From assembly GCF_020783655.1 (NCBI RefSeq), contig NZ_JAJGQH010000017.1, positions 1-64,000 of the forward strand: DNA of 64,000 bases, written 5' to 3'. Positions 1-9,654 of the stretch are shown one piece after another. The DNA comes from Xanthomonas melonis. Its GTDB lineage: Bacteria; Pseudomonadota; Gammaproteobacteria; Xanthomonadales; Xanthomonadaceae. The number at the start of each line of letters is the position of its first letter. Positions within the stretch are counted from its first letter, which is position 1. A program made the translations under genes and the position numbers. The notes under the pieces are model-generated. The model had not been told where the DNA came from and ran no database searches. It worked only from the letters and a program-made list of their open reading frames with translations.

Positions 1-269
1 GCCATGATGCGGACCTGGCGCAGGTAACGGCACGCAGCGACCACAAGCCGGCTCACTGCCGCACTCACACCTCTACGCGCGCCACGCACACACAGCCGCG
101 CACTCCAGCCGCGCGGCCGAGCTCTCGTCACGGCAGGAGTGTCCGCAGGGCATGCCGCCGGACGATCGAGCCTGCGACAGTGCGGTAACACCGTGCGGAT
201 TGTTTTTGTCCGTCAGGTCTCCATCTTGATGGTTTGCCGGTGCACGACCGGCGCTATTGGATACCCCCA

Positions 270-1085
270 GTGCCGGAGTTGCCTGAAGTCGAAACCACCA
301 TGCGTGGCCTGGCCCCGCATCTGATCGGACAGCGTATCCATGGCGTGATCCTGCGCCGTCCCGATCTGCGTTGGCCGATTGCCGAGCAGATCGAAGGCCT
401 GTTGCCCGGGGCGACCATCACGCAGGTGCGCCGCCGTGCCAAGTATCTGCTGATCGACACCGACGTCGGTGGCAGCGCCCTGCTCCACCTTGGAATGTCC
501 GGCAGCCTGCGCGTGTTGCCCGGCGACACACCGCCACGTGCACACGATCATGTGGACATCAGCCTGCAGAATGGCCGCGTTCTGCGTTTCAACGATCCGC
601 GTCGGTTCGGGTGCCTGCTGTGGCAATCGGATACGCAGATGCACGAATTACTTGCAGCGCTCGGCCCGGAACCCCTGTCGGATGCATTTACCGGCAACTA
701 TCTGCATGCGCTGTCGCGTGGTCGCCGCGCAGCGGTCAAGACGTTCCTGATGGATCAGGCAGTGGTTGTCGGTGTCGGCAACATCTACGCGGCCGAGAGT
801 CTGCATCGTGCGGGACTCAGCCCGTTGCGCGAAGCCGGCAAGGTTTCGCTGGACCGGTATCGGCGGCTGGCCGAGGCGGTGAAGGAGATACTCGGCTATG
901 CGATACAGCGTGGCGGCACCACATTGCGCGACTTCATCAGCCCGGACGGCGCACCCGGTTATTTCGAGCAGGAGCTGATGGTGTACGGCCGCGAAGGCGA
1001 GGCGTGCAAGCAATGCGGACGCGTGCTCAAACACGCCACGATCGGCCAGCGTGCCACCGTCTGGTGTGCCGCCTGTCAGCGTTGA
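270..1085 (+). CDS. mutM: Formamidopyrimidine-DNA glycosylase (Fpg/MutM)
   Basis: Base-excision repair glycosylase/AP lyase that removes 8-oxoguanine and formamidopyrimidines. I chose the GTG at 270 because it gives the invariant N-terminus PELPEVET, whose Pro (after Met removal) is the Schiff-base nucleophile and whose Glu is the second catalytic residue; the ATG at 234 would bury this proline. The product is 271 residues, the usual family length. The C-terminus carries the C4 zinc finger (Cys246, Cys249, Cys266, Cys269) that inserts into DNA. The gene stands alone, with a 345-bp non-coding stretch after it. Identity is certain; only the start rests on family knowledge. Confidence 0.97.
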   Translation: MPELPEVETTMRGLAPHLIGQRIHGVILRRPDLRWPIAEQIEGLLPGATITQVRRRAKYLLIDTDVGGSALLHLGMSGSLRVLPGDTPPRAHDHVDISLQNGRVLRFNDPRRFGCLLWQSDTQMHELLAALGPEPLSDAFTGNYLHALSRGRRAAVKTFLMDQAVVVGVGNIYAAESLHRAGLSPLREAGKVSLDRYRRLAEAVKEILGYAIQRGGTTLRDFISPDGAPGYFEQELMVYGREGEACKQCGRVLKHATIGQRATVWCAACQR

Positions 1086-1430
1086 TCGATGCTGTCGGAT
1101 GCGCGCGCAGTGTCGCGTGGGTCATGGGCAGGGCGGTACGACATGCGACAGGGCAACGACAGAGCCCGTACCGGCGCCTGGGTTGGATGACGTTCGCTGC
1201 CGCCAATAGCGGCCCTGCGGATGGCGTCAGGCATCCACGAGCGTTCTCGCCAAGCCAGGGCGCCGCGCGTGCGTGGAATCTGCATTCCGGTCGCGCCCGA
1301 TTCGCCATACGGTTGGCGCTGCGTCCGGGCCTGCCTGCGCAGAGGACGGCGGTGGTGTCTTCTGCGCTATACCTGGTGACTTGCGTGCTGGCGAGCCACA
1401 ATCGCCCGACCCCGTAGAGCGGAACCGTGC
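1086..1430. other. Non-coding gap between mutM and the DUF4380-like gene
   Basis: No reading frame here has convincing codon use or a recognisable product, although the frames stay open because of high GC. I see no clear hairpin terminator or repeat. It presumably holds the promoter of the gene at 1431. Confidence 0.5.
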
Positions 1431-2537
1431 ATGATGGATGTTTCACGTTGGTTGCTGCCCATGGCCATGATCGGCGTGCTGGGCCTGCCGATGCCGGCAA
1501 TGTGCGCACAAACGCAGACGGCACCCCGCGCCGTGCCCGACGCCGTCGAGCGGGTCAGGCTTTCCAACGACGTGATCGCGTTGACCGCCACGCCCGCGTT
1601 TGGCGGTCGGATCCTGGCGTTCCAGCTGGCGGGTCAGCCCAGCGTACTCAAGGTTGGCACAGCGGTCGATCGGCAACCGGATCCGCAGGTATCGGCCAGT
1701 GCCGGCGATATCCCTTATCTCGGTCACGATGTGTGGGTTGGACCACAAAGCCAGTGGTGGCTGCATCAGACCGTCAATCCGCAACGCAAGGCGGATGGCG
1801 CAGTGTGGCCGCCCGATCCCTATCTGTCGCTGGCAGCCACGCGTATCGAAGCGCGCACTGCACGGGAGTTGAGCCTGGATGGCGTGCCCAGCCCGGTGAG
1901 CGGCGTGCAACTCCGCAAGCGCATCGCGCTGTCCTCCGTGCGAGCGGATAGCGTCGATGTGCACGCCAGTGCGCGCAATATCCGTGATCGACCGGTGGCC
2001 TGGGACCTGTGGTTCAACACGCGGGTCGCGGCGGATACGCGCGTCTTCGTGCCGGTGGCGCAGGCAACGGATATTCGCGTGCAGCCGCCCAGCGACGCTG
2101 GCACCGAAGCGCCGCGCTATCTGCTGCACGATGGCCTGTTCGCCTTGCGCGCCGAGCCGCGCGCCGACGGCGCGACTCAGCGCGGCAAGCTGCTGTTGCA
2201 GCCGTCGGCCGGCTGGATGGCGGGTTTTGCAGGGGCGCAGGTGCTGGTGATCCGCTTCGAGCATCAGCCACAGGCGCGCATCCATCCCGAGCAAGGGCAG
2301 GTGGAATTGTATCTGGATGCTCCCTTCCCCTCTCCGGAGCGTGGCTTGCTGGAGATGGAAGTCCATGCGCCCTATCGAACGCTTGCGCCCGGTGCGCAGA
2401 TGCAGGCGCAGGAGCGGTGGACCTTGTTGCGCTACGACGGTGCGGATACGCTCCAGGCGCAACGGGACTTCCTGTGCAGCAAGGCGAGCGAGCTGGAGTT
2501 GGAACACGCCTGCATGGCTTCGCCCGCGTCGCGCTGA
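1431..2537 (+). CDS. Secreted DUF4380-like protein (mutarotase-fold type)
   Basis: 368 residues beginning with a signal peptide (hydrophobic residues about 8-24, likely cleavage after PAMCA). The mature N-terminal part has the run VIALTATPAFGGRILAFQL followed by a Trp-rich segment (VWVGPQSQWW), which resembles the DUF4380 family, a group with a galactose-mutarotase-like beta-sandwich and no established reaction. It is therefore probably periplasmic or exported and may bind a carbohydrate. The next gene, opgD, lies 69 bp downstream on the same strand, so a shared role in envelope glucan metabolism is possible but not shown. The family call is from pattern only. Confidence 0.7.
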   Translation: MMDVSRWLLPMAMIGVLGLPMPAMCAQTQTAPRAVPDAVERVRLSNDVIALTATPAFGGRILAFQLAGQPSVLKVGTAVDRQPDPQVSASAGDIPYLGHDVWVGPQSQWWLHQTVNPQRKADGAVWPPDPYLSLAATRIEARTARELSLDGVPSPVSGVQLRKRIALSSVRADSVDVHASARNIRDRPVAWDLWFNTRVAADTRVFVPVAQATDIRVQPPSDAGTEAPRYLLHDGLFALRAEPRADGATQRGKLLLQPSAGWMAGFAGAQVLVIRFEHQPQARIHPEQGQVELYLDAPFPSPERGLLEMEVHAPYRTLAPGAQMQAQERWTLLRYDGADTLQAQRDFLCSKASELELEHACMASPASR

Positions 2538-2606
2538 GTTCCGCATTCACGCGCATACCGGGGTGTGGCTATGATGTCGCCCACTCCACCAATCAGATCG
2601 ATGCGC

Positions 2607-4208
2607 ATGCAACGACGCCACTTCCTGAAGAATGCCGCCGCCGCCCTGGCCGCGATCGGTCTGCCGGCGCTGCCGCAATGGGCATTGGCAGCCAAGGCGG
2701 TGGGGCTGCGGCGGCTCGGTCAGCCGCAGCCCTTCGACTACGGATGGCTCAAAGGCCAGGCACGGGCGTTGGCGGCTGCGCCGTACAAGAGCCACAAGCA
2801 GACGCTGCCGGGCCCGCTGGAATCGTTGAACTGGGATCAGTACCAGTCGATCCGCTATCGCCAGGACCACGCGCTGTGGGCCGATGGTAACGGGAAGTTC
2901 CAGGCCAAGTTCTTCCATCTGGGGCTGTATTTCCATACGCCGGTACACATCTACGACATCGTCGACGGCAAGGCGCAGCAGCTGGCCTACGACCCGGCCG
3001 CGTTCGACTACGGCAGCAGCGGACTGGGCGGCAAGCAGCTGCCCAAGGACCTGGGGTTTGCGGGCTTCCGGCTCAATACGCGCAAGGACACCGAGCGCGA
3101 TTTCTCGGCGTTCCTGGGAGCGAGCTACTTTCGCGCGGTGGGCAAGGAAGGCCAGTACGGGCAGTCTGCGCGCGGCCTGGCCATCGATACCGGTACCGGT
3201 GGGCCGGAAGAGTTTCCGGATTTCATTGCCTACTACCTGGAACAGCCGGCTGACGATTCGGACACGGTGGTGGTCTATGGCCTGCTGGATTCACCCAGCG
3301 TCGCCGGCGCCTATCGCTTCGCCATCACCAATGGCGAGGTGCTGGTGATGGAGATCGACAGTGCGCTGTATCCGCGCAAGACGATCGAACGGCTGGGGAT
3401 CGGCCCGTGCACCAGCATGTACCAGGTCGGCGAAAACGACCGCCGCATGGACTGGGACTGGCGACCGGAAATCCACGACACCGACGGCCTGGCGATGTGG
3501 ACCGGCGGCGGCGAATGGATCTGGCGGCCGTTGTGCAACCCGCCGCAACTGCGCTTCAACATGTTCGTGGACGAGAACCCACGCGGGTTCGGACTGCTGC
3601 AGCGGGATCGCAACTTCGACCATTACCAGGACGACGGCGTGTTCTACGAGAAGCGGCCCTGCCTGTGGGTGGAACCGAAAGGCAGTTGGGGCAAAGGCTC
3701 GGTGCAGCTGGTCGAGATTCCGACCGTCGACGAAACCTTCGACAACATCGTGGCGTTCTGGAATCCGCAGGCCAAGCCGCAGCCGGGCCAGGAGCTGCTG
3801 ATGGGATATCGCCTGTACTGGGGCGCGCGCCCGCCGGCAAGTTCGCCGCTGGCGCACTGCGTGGCGACCCGTACCGGGTTGGGCGGTATCGTGGGGCAGA
3901 AGCGCAAGCATTTCTCGTGGCGTTTCGCAGTGGATTTCGCCGGGGGGCCGCTGGCGGCATTGAGCAAGGACCCCAAGACGAAGGTGGAAGCGGTGCTGCA
4001 GGTCTCGCGCGGCACCACCGAGATCGTGTCGGCGCGGCCCTTGCACGAACTCCAGGGCTACCGGGCGATGTTCGACCTGGTGCCGCCGGACGAGGGCACC
4101 CAACAGATCGACATTCGCCTGTATCTGCGCGCCAACGGCAAGCCACTGACCGAGACCTGGCTGTACCAGTGGACGCCGCCGCCGGGCAGCGAACGCAAGC
4201 TGTATTGA
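2607..4208 (+). CDS. opgD: Glucans biosynthesis protein D (OpgD/MdoD)
   Basis: Periplasmic protein required for osmoregulated periplasmic glucan structure. The N-terminus MQRRHFLKNAAAALAAIGL is a twin-arginine signal (RRHFLK), so export is expected through Tat in folded form. The rest matches the OpgG/OpgD fold (for example FDYGWLKGQARALA, SIRYRQDHALW and, near the end, TETWLYQWTPP). Starting at the ATG at 2607 gives 533 residues with the Tat motif at the very N-terminus. ATGs at 2571, 2574 and 2601 are in frame, and the first of these has a G-rich stretch just upstream, so the true start may be up to 14 residues earlier. Confidence 0.95.
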   Translation: MQRRHFLKNAAAALAAIGLPALPQWALAAKAVGLRRLGQPQPFDYGWLKGQARALAAAPYKSHKQTLPGPLESLNWDQYQSIRYRQDHALWADGNGKFQAKFFHLGLYFHTPVHIYDIVDGKAQQLAYDPAAFDYGSSGLGGKQLPKDLGFAGFRLNTRKDTERDFSAFLGASYFRAVGKEGQYGQSARGLAIDTGTGGPEEFPDFIAYYLEQPADDSDTVVVYGLLDSPSVAGAYRFAITNGEVLVMEIDSALYPRKTIERLGIGPCTSMYQVGENDRRMDWDWRPEIHDTDGLAMWTGGGEWIWRPLCNPPQLRFNMFVDENPRGFGLLQRDRNFDHYQDDGVFYEKRPCLWVEPKGSWGKGSVQLVEIPTVDETFDNIVAFWNPQAKPQPGQELLMGYRLYWGARPPASSPLAHCVATRTGLGGIVGQKRKHFSWRFAVDFAGGPLAALSKDPKTKVEAVLQVSRGTTEIVSARPLHELQGYRAMFDLVPPDEGTQQIDIRLYLRANGKPLTETWLYQWTPPPGSERKLY

Positions 4209-4268
4209 GGCCGGTCGTGCTGGCGGCCGCTACGGCCGGCCAGCACCACACCCGCGCAACGGCCGGCG

Positions 4269-5513
4269 TCAGTGCGAGGCGGCTTCCTTGACCAGCTGCA
4301 TCCGCGCGCGCGGACGCTGGCAGGCCAGCTCGACGCGAAAGCAGGTACCGCTGGTGCCGCTGGTGATGCGCAGCTCGCCCTGATGGGCGTGCGCGATCTG
4401 CGCGGCCATGTGCAGCCCGAGGTCGACTTCCGGCAGGGCCTGCCCGGGCGTGTGGACGTGGGTGGAGGCCTGCAGCACGTCCAGCCGACGCGGATCGATG
4501 CCATCCAGGTTGCAGACTTCCAGCCGCAGGTGGCCTTGTTCGGTGACGGCGACCGCCTTGATCAGCGAACTCTGCTGGCCCTGCACCACCGCGTTGATCA
4601 GCATGCTGCCGAACATCTGCGCCAGCCGTACCGCATCGCCATGCACCGGCTCGTCGATGTCCACGTGAGTAGACAGCACCTGGTTCGGATAGGCGGCGCG
4701 CGTCTCGTCGACGACCTGGGAAAGCGCATCGGATAGATCGCTGCCGTTGCCGTAGTCCAGCTGCAGCCAGTCGCGTTCGATACCGCGGGCGAAATCGCAG
4801 GCGAAATCGATCAGTTCTTCCATGCGCTGCAGGCTGCGCTGCAAGGAGCGGATGGCCCCGCCATGGCGTTGGCTGAGCTGGTCGATGGACAGCATGTCCA
4901 CCACCGCATGCATGGACTGCAGCGGGTTGCGCAGATCGTGGCCGAGAATGCCGATGAATTCCTCGCGCAAGCGCGCCGATGCGCCCGCCCGCCCGAGTTC
5001 GCTGCGTGCGCGGCGCGACTCCTGCGCGCTTTCTTCGGCGCGCTGTTCTGCCTGGATCTGTGCAGCCAGCAGCTGGGCGAGCAATTCGACCTTCTCCACC
5101 AGTTGGTGGTCCATCACCCGCGGCAGCGGATCCAGCGCGCACAGGGTGCCGAACACGCTGCCGTCCTCGAAGCGGATCGGCACCGAGACATAGCTCTCGA
5201 AGCCATACAGCTGCGGCACGGGATGGTCGCGGTAGACCGGGTCTTCCGAAGCGTGGCCGAACCACACCGCAGTGCCGCGAAGCCGGACGCTGTCGCAAAA
5301 AGTGGTGGCCAGCGGCAGCTCGTCGCCGGGTTGCAGGCCGAAGGACAGGTCGTCGCGGACCTGGCAGGTGACCCAGCGGCTATCGGTCACGCGCGCGACG
5401 GCGGCAAAGCCCATGCCGGTCAGACGGGTCAGGATGCGCAGTACATCGGGAACCGACGAGAGTCGGCCAACCCGCGCCACGTCGGCGCGGAGTTCAACAG
5501 GCAGCGGACCCAT
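4269..5513 (-). CDS. GAF-domain sensor histidine kinase with degenerate ATPase domain
   Basis: 414 residues from the ATG at 5513 (GGGG run 7 nt upstream); longer starts to 5723 are possible. Residues about 20-160 form a GAF sensor domain (FCDSVRLRG, YVSVPIRFEDGSVFGTLC). A coiled linker (150-185) leads to a HisKA dimerisation domain with H-box FIGILGHDLRNPLQ (His192). The HATPase_c part is eroded: the N-box is MLINAVVQGQ (Asn307, but the usual second Asn/His positions are replaced), the G1 DxGxG motif reads NLDGID, and only a G2-like DLGLHMA remains. It may be a weak or regulatory kinase. No response regulator is adjacent. It has no transmembrane segment and should be cytosolic. Confidence 0.85.
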   Translation of the reverse strand: MGPLPVELRADVARVGRLSSVPDVLRILTRLTGMGFAAVARVTDSRWVTCQVRDDLSFGLQPGDELPLATTFCDSVRLRGTAVWFGHASEDPVYRDHPVPQLYGFESYVSVPIRFEDGSVFGTLCALDPLPRVMDHQLVEKVELLAQLLAAQIQAEQRAEESAQESRRARSELGRAGASARLREEFIGILGHDLRNPLQSMHAVVDMLSIDQLSQRHGGAIRSLQRSLQRMEELIDFACDFARGIERDWLQLDYGNGSDLSDALSQVVDETRAAYPNQVLSTHVDIDEPVHGDAVRLAQMFGSMLINAVVQGQQSSLIKAVAVTEQGHLRLEVCNLDGIDPRRLDVLQASTHVHTPGQALPEVDLGLHMAAQIAHAHQGELRITSGTSGTCFRVELACQRPRARMQLVKEAASH

Positions 5514-5862
5514 GAGTTGCCCCGTCCATTGGATGATCGTCAGTTTACAGGAGCCTTGTCGGGTCTGGTTGCAGGCCTTGCAGGCGTACCCGCGCTTGCG
5601 CGCCGCCGCAGGCATGGCAGCGTCTGCATCAGGCATAGGTGACCATCGGAGAGCTGGATGCCCGAGATCGATGAAGCTGAGGCGACAGCCCGCACTTACC
5701 GGGTCGACCCGTGCACACAGCACCGCTGCCGGCGTACCGTCAGGCAGACGCGCGTGCGGTGGATTGCAGTTGCGTTACAACCGCGCATTCGCACAGCCAT
5801 CTCACGGCTGGCCTGCCTGCCGCGGCGCGATGGCGATGCTTGCGGCGACCGCGATGGCCGCC
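5514..5862. other. Gap between tdk and the histidine kinase
   Basis: This lies downstream of tdk and upstream of the kinase, both on the minus strand. Short frames on either strand show no recognisable product. The kinase promoter should be here, but I cannot point to a clear -35/-10 pair. Confidence 0.45.
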
Positions 5863-6498
5863 TCAGCTCTGCGCCGATGGCAACGGCAAGGCAATCTGCA
5901 GCGGGTCGATCCGACCCTCGCCACGCATGATCTTCTTGAACTCGGCGCGGCTGACCGACACGTAGCGCTCGTTGCCGCCGATCTCCACCTGCGGGCCGTC
6001 CTGCACCGCGTGGCCGTGCGCATCCACGCGCACCGTCATGGTGGCCTTGCTGCCGCTGTGGCAGATGGTCTTGATCTCTTCCAGTTCGTCGGCCCAGGCC
6101 AGCAGGAACTGGCTGCCCTCGAAAAGCTCGCCGCGAAAATCGGTGCGCAGGCCATAGCACAGCACCGGGATACGCAACCGGTCGACCACCTCGCTCAACT
6201 GCCAGACCTGCGCGCGACCGAGAAACTGCGCCTCATCGACCAGCACGCAATGCAGCGGCCCGTTGGTGGCGATGTCGCGTTCGACCAGCTGCTGCAGTTC
6301 GGTGCTGCGATCGAAGGTGCACCCGTCTGCCCGCAGGCCGATCCGCGAGGCGACCACGCCGCTGCCGGCGCGATGGTCGAGCTTGGGGGTCAGGATCAGC
6401 GTGCGCATGCCGCGCTCGCGGTAGTTGTGCGCCGACTGCAGCAAGGTGGTGGTCTTGCCGGCATTCATCGCCGAATAATAGAAATAGAGCTTGGCCAT
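5863..6498 (-). CDS. tdk: Thymidine kinase, type II
   Basis: Salvage enzyme that phosphorylates thymidine to dTMP. 211 residues, with P-loop SAMNAGKT (residues 9-16), Walker B-like VLVDEAQF containing the general base Glu89, and the lasso-loop region [10 protein letters not shown]. The match to the bacterial type II family is close along the whole length. The structural zinc site is mostly gone: where E. coli Tdk has CxC and C..H, this protein has Cys146-His-Ser148, Ser183 and Glu186, so three of the four ligands are replaced. The gene is divergent from rep. Confidence 0.95.
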   Translation of the reverse strand: MAKLYFYYSAMNAGKTTTLLQSAHNYRERGMRTLILTPKLDHRAGSGVVASRIGLRADGCTFDRSTELQQLVERDIATNGPLHCVLVDEAQFLGRAQVWQLSEVVDRLRIPVLCYGLRTDFRGELFEGSQFLLAWADELEEIKTICHSGSKATMTVRVDAHGHAVQDGPQVEIGGNERYVSVSRAEFKKIMRGEGRIDPLQIALPLPSAQS

Positions 6499-6635
6499 GG
6501 CGCGATTTTACCGGGCCGGGCGGCGGGATGCGGCGTACGCGCGGCTGGGCCGGCCGACAAAGCGGCGCGGCGGATGCAGGTGCGGGCGCTGTGCCACATG
6601 AACCTGCTGCGCCGGCCAGCGGCCGGCCGCCCCGG

Positions 6636-6641
6636 TACAAT
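6636..6641 (+). promoter_or_regulatory. Candidate -10 box for rep
   Basis: TACAAT stands 24 nt before the rep ATG inside an otherwise very GC-rich stretch. No good -35 is seen at the expected distance, so this is a weak call. Confidence 0.3.
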
Positions 6642-6664
6642 GGCGCGCTCTGTCGGAAGCCTCT

Positions 6665-8641
6665 ATGCACGGTCTCAATCCCCCGCAAAGCGCGGCAGTG
6701 CTGCACTGCGAAGGTCCCTTGTTGGTGCTGGCCGGCGCCGGCAGCGGCAAGACGCGCGTGATCGTGGAGAAGATCGCGCATCTGATCGCCACCGGGCGCT
6801 ACCCGGCCAAGCGCATCGCCGCGATCACCTTCACCAACAAGTCGGCCAAGGAAATGCGCGAGCGTGTGGCCAAACGCATCCGTGGCGATGGCGCCGACGG
6901 CCTGACCATCTGCACCTTCCATGCGCTGGGATTGAAGTTCCTGCAGATCGAGCATGCCGCGGCCGGCCTGAAGCGCGGATTTTCGATCTTCGATTCCGAC
7001 GATGCCGCCGCGCAGATCAAGGACCTGATGCATGGCGCCAAGCCCGATGCGATCGAGGACGCCAAGAACCTGATCTCGCGCGCCAAGAATGCCGGGCTGT
7101 CGCCGGAGCAGGCCATGGCCGCAGCACGCAGCAATCGCGAGAAAGAGGCCGCCAGCCTGTACGAGCGCTATCAGGCGCGGCTGACCACCTTCAACGCGGT
7201 GGACTTCGATGACCTGATCCGCCTGCCGGTGCAGATCCTGGAAGCCAACGAAGAGATCGTGCTGGGCTGGCGCGAGCGCATCGGCTATCTGCTGGTGGAC
7301 GAATGCCAGGACACCAACGATGCGCAGTACCGGCTGCTGAAGATGCTGGCCGGGCCACGCGGCAACTTCACCTGCGTGGGTGACGACGACCAGAGCATCT
7401 ACGCCTGGCGCGGTGCCAACCCGGAAAACCTGCAGCAGATGGGGCGCGACTACCCGGCGCTGGAAATCATCAAGCTGGAGCAGAACTACCGCTGTTCCAA
7501 CCGAGTGCTGCGTGCGGCCAATGCGTTGATCGCGCACAACCCGCACGAACACCTGAAGACCTTGTGGAGCGACCAGGCCGACGGCGAGCGGATTCGTGTG
7601 TGGGAATGCCGCGATAGCGAACACGAAGCGGAGAAAGTGGCCGCCGAGATCTCGTTTCTGGGTACCGCCAAGCAGGTGCCGTGGAGCGATTTCTGCATCC
7701 TGTTCCGCGGCAATTTCCAATCGCGGCCGCTGGAAAAGGCGCTACAACTGCTGCGCGTGCCATACCACCTGACCGGTGGTACCGCGTTTCTGGAGCGGCA
7801 GGAGGTCAAGGATGTGTTGTCGTGGCTGCGGCTGATCGTCAACCCGGACGACGATGCGGCATTTCTGCGTGCGGTGCAGTCGCCCAAGCGTGAAGTGGGC
7901 GCGACCTCGCTGGCGCGGCTGGCCGAACTGGCCAGCGGCAAGTCGGTGCCGATGTCGCGTGCGGCCGAGTCGATGGGTGCATTGCAGCAGCTACCGCCGC
8001 GTGCAGCCAATGGACTGAGCGCGTTCACCGACATCCTGCGCGAAATGCGTCAGCACGCGATGAGCATGCCGGCGGGCGAGCTGGTGCGCATGCTGGCCGA
8101 CAAGTCCGGCCTGCTCAACGATCTGCGCAACCAGTCCAAGGACGAAGCCGGCTTTCAGCGGCGCAAGCGCAACCTGGACGAGCTGGCCGAATGGTTCGAA
8201 GGCGGCCCGCGCGGCGCCAGCGCCAGCGATCTGGCCGCGCAGCTGGCGCTGCTGTCGCGCAACGACAAGGACGATGGTGGCAACCAGGTGCGCATGATGA
8301 CCATGCACGCCTCCAAGGGGCTGGAATTCCGCTACGTGTTCATCGTCGGCTGCGAGGATGGCGTGCTGCCGCACGAAGTGAGCCTGGAAGAGGGCAATCT
8401 GCAGGAAGAACGCCGCCTGCTGTATGTCGGCATCACCCGCGCCAAGCAGCAGCTGTGGATGAGCTACAGCAAGCTGACGCGCAAGTTCGGCGAGCACGTG
8501 CGGCTCAAGCCGAGCCGGTTCTTCGACGAGATCCCGGCGGCGGAACTGCAGCGCGATGGCGCCGACCCGGTGGCCGATGCCGAGCGCAAGAAGGAACGTG
8601 CAAGCGCGGGATTGGCGGCGATCCAGGCCTTGTTCGACTGA
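6665..8641 (+). CDS. rep: ATP-dependent DNA helicase Rep
   Basis: 658-residue superfamily 1A 3'-5' helicase that helps replication forks move through protein-bound DNA. It starts with the Q-motif-like GLNPPQSAAV, followed by Walker A AGAGSGKTR (about residue 22), motif Ia TFTNKSAKEM, motif II LVDECQDTN, motif III VGDDDQSIYAWRGA, motif IV QNYRCSNRVL, motif V TMHASKGLEF and motif VI RRLLYVGITRAKQ. Length and motif order fit Rep better than UvrD or PcrA. It is transcribed alone, divergently from tdk. Confidence 0.97.
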   Translation: MHGLNPPQSAAVLHCEGPLLVLAGAGSGKTRVIVEKIAHLIATGRYPAKRIAAITFTNKSAKEMRERVAKRIRGDGADGLTICTFHALGLKFLQIEHAAAGLKRGFSIFDSDDAAAQIKDLMHGAKPDAIEDAKNLISRAKNAGLSPEQAMAAARSNREKEAASLYERYQARLTTFNAVDFDDLIRLPVQILEANEEIVLGWRERIGYLLVDECQDTNDAQYRLLKMLAGPRGNFTCVGDDDQSIYAWRGANPENLQQMGRDYPALEIIKLEQNYRCSNRVLRAANALIAHNPHEHLKTLWSDQADGERIRVWECRDSEHEAEKVAAEISFLGTAKQVPWSDFCILFRGNFQSRPLEKALQLLRVPYHLTGGTAFLERQEVKDVLSWLRLIVNPDDDAAFLRAVQSPKREVGATSLARLAELASGKSVPMSRAAESMGALQQLPPRAANGLSAFTDILREMRQHAMSMPAGELVRMLADKSGLLNDLRNQSKDEAGFQRRKRNLDELAEWFEGGPRGASASDLAAQLALLSRNDKDDGGNQVRMMTMHASKGLEFRYVFIVGCEDGVLPHEVSLEEGNLQEERRLLYVGITRAKQQLWMSYSKLTRKFGEHVRLKPSRFFDEIPAAELQRDGADPVADAERKKERASAGLAAIQALFD

Positions 8642-8951
8642 GTTCCCCTGAGCCGCGCGGGCAGCGTTGTGCCACGTGCATCAAGAGGCGAGCTTGGCAT
8701 GCAGGCCCGGTATCATCGCTTGCGCCGTCGTTGGCACGGCCCAAGCCCGGAGCGCCGCTGGCCAGCCAAGCCAGCCGGTGACACGCCGATGGCCGGAAAG
8801 ACGCACCGGTGGTGCGCGCCAGTTGCACTATCCCAACCGAAGTGACATCGCCAACCGTGCGCGTCATGCAGCGTGGCCATGCCTGCTGTCGTCAGGCTTG
8901 TCAGTGCCACTGCCGCACGGCAGTCTGAGGTTCCCGCCAACGGAGTGCGCC
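8642..8951. other. Gap between rep and the GNAT gene
   Basis: No convincing coding frame. The in-frame extension of the downstream acetyltransferase reaches back to 8667 but lacks family similarity. No terminator-like hairpin with a T-tract is visible. Confidence 0.4.
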
Positions 8952-9488
8952 GTGACCGTCATCCTCGAAACCGCACGGGTGCGCTTGCGTCTGCTCGATC
9001 CCGAGCGCGATGCCGAGGCGATGCTGGCGCTGGTCAACGATCCTGCGTTCATCGCCGGCATCAACGACCGCGGTATCCGCACCCGCGAGCAGGCACGCGA
9101 GCATGTGCGCGAATGGGCGCAGGCGCATCAGCAACAACACGGTTTCGCGCACTGGGCGCTGGAAACGCGCGACGGGAGCACCTTCATGGGCACCTTGGGC
9201 CTGTTGTGCCGCGAGACCTTGCCGGTGCCGCATATCGGCTTTGCGCTGTTGCCCGCGTATCGCGGCAAGGGCTATGTGACCGAAGCCGGGCGTGCGGTGC
9301 TGGAGCATGCACGCCAGGGACTTGGGTTGACGCAGGTGTGCGCGATCGTTTCGCCAGGCAATGCGGAGTCGATCCGCGCGCTGGAAGCGCTGGGGCTGCG
9401 CTATGAGGGCCTGCGGGTGCTGAGTCCCGGCACCGAGGCCGTGGCGTATTACACGATCGACCTCGGCCCTGGCGGCGTGGACCGCTGA
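8952..9488 (+). CDS. GNAT family N-acetyltransferase (RimJ/RimL type)
   Basis: 178 residues from the GTG at 8952, chosen because GGAG lies 7 nt upstream and because the product then begins with the typical VILETARVRLRLL strand of RimJ/L-like acetyltransferases. The acetyl-CoA site is in IGFALLPAYRGKGYVTEAG (R/Q-x-x-G-x-G/A as RGKGY), followed by the conserved NAESIRALEALGLRYEG. It should acetylate an amine on a protein or small molecule; the substrate is unknown. It ends 166 bp before the STM4015-4011 operon on the same strand and could be read together with it, but nothing shows a functional link. Confidence 0.88.
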   Translation: MTVILETARVRLRLLDPERDAEAMLALVNDPAFIAGINDRGIRTREQAREHVREWAQAHQQQHGFAHWALETRDGSTFMGTLGLLCRETLPVPHIGFALLPAYRGKGYVTEAGRAVLEHARQGLGLTQVCAIVSPGNAESIRALEALGLRYEGLRVLSPGTEAVAYYTIDLGPGGVDR

Positions 9489-9654
9489 GCGCAGCCCTGC
9501 GGTCCTGCGCAGGCGGCCGTCGGTCCTTCGAGAAAACGCGCGACTTGCCGGTGAGTGCGGTCGATCGGTGGCAATGGAACGGCAGCCGCGATTAACGAGG
9601 CTGCCATGGACTTGCGGGTATCCTGCTCGCTCACAGGGCCAGGGAGGCAATGCA

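Noticed and set aside
1-269. Gene upstream of mutM
   Set aside because: Frames that enter from the left edge are short or of unnatural composition; only a few C-terminal codons of an outside gene could be present.
9489-9654. Small precursor-peptide gene for the radical SAM operon
   Set aside because: The only short frame with an ATG runs in frame into the LRR gene and has no ribosome site; no leader/core pattern is seen.
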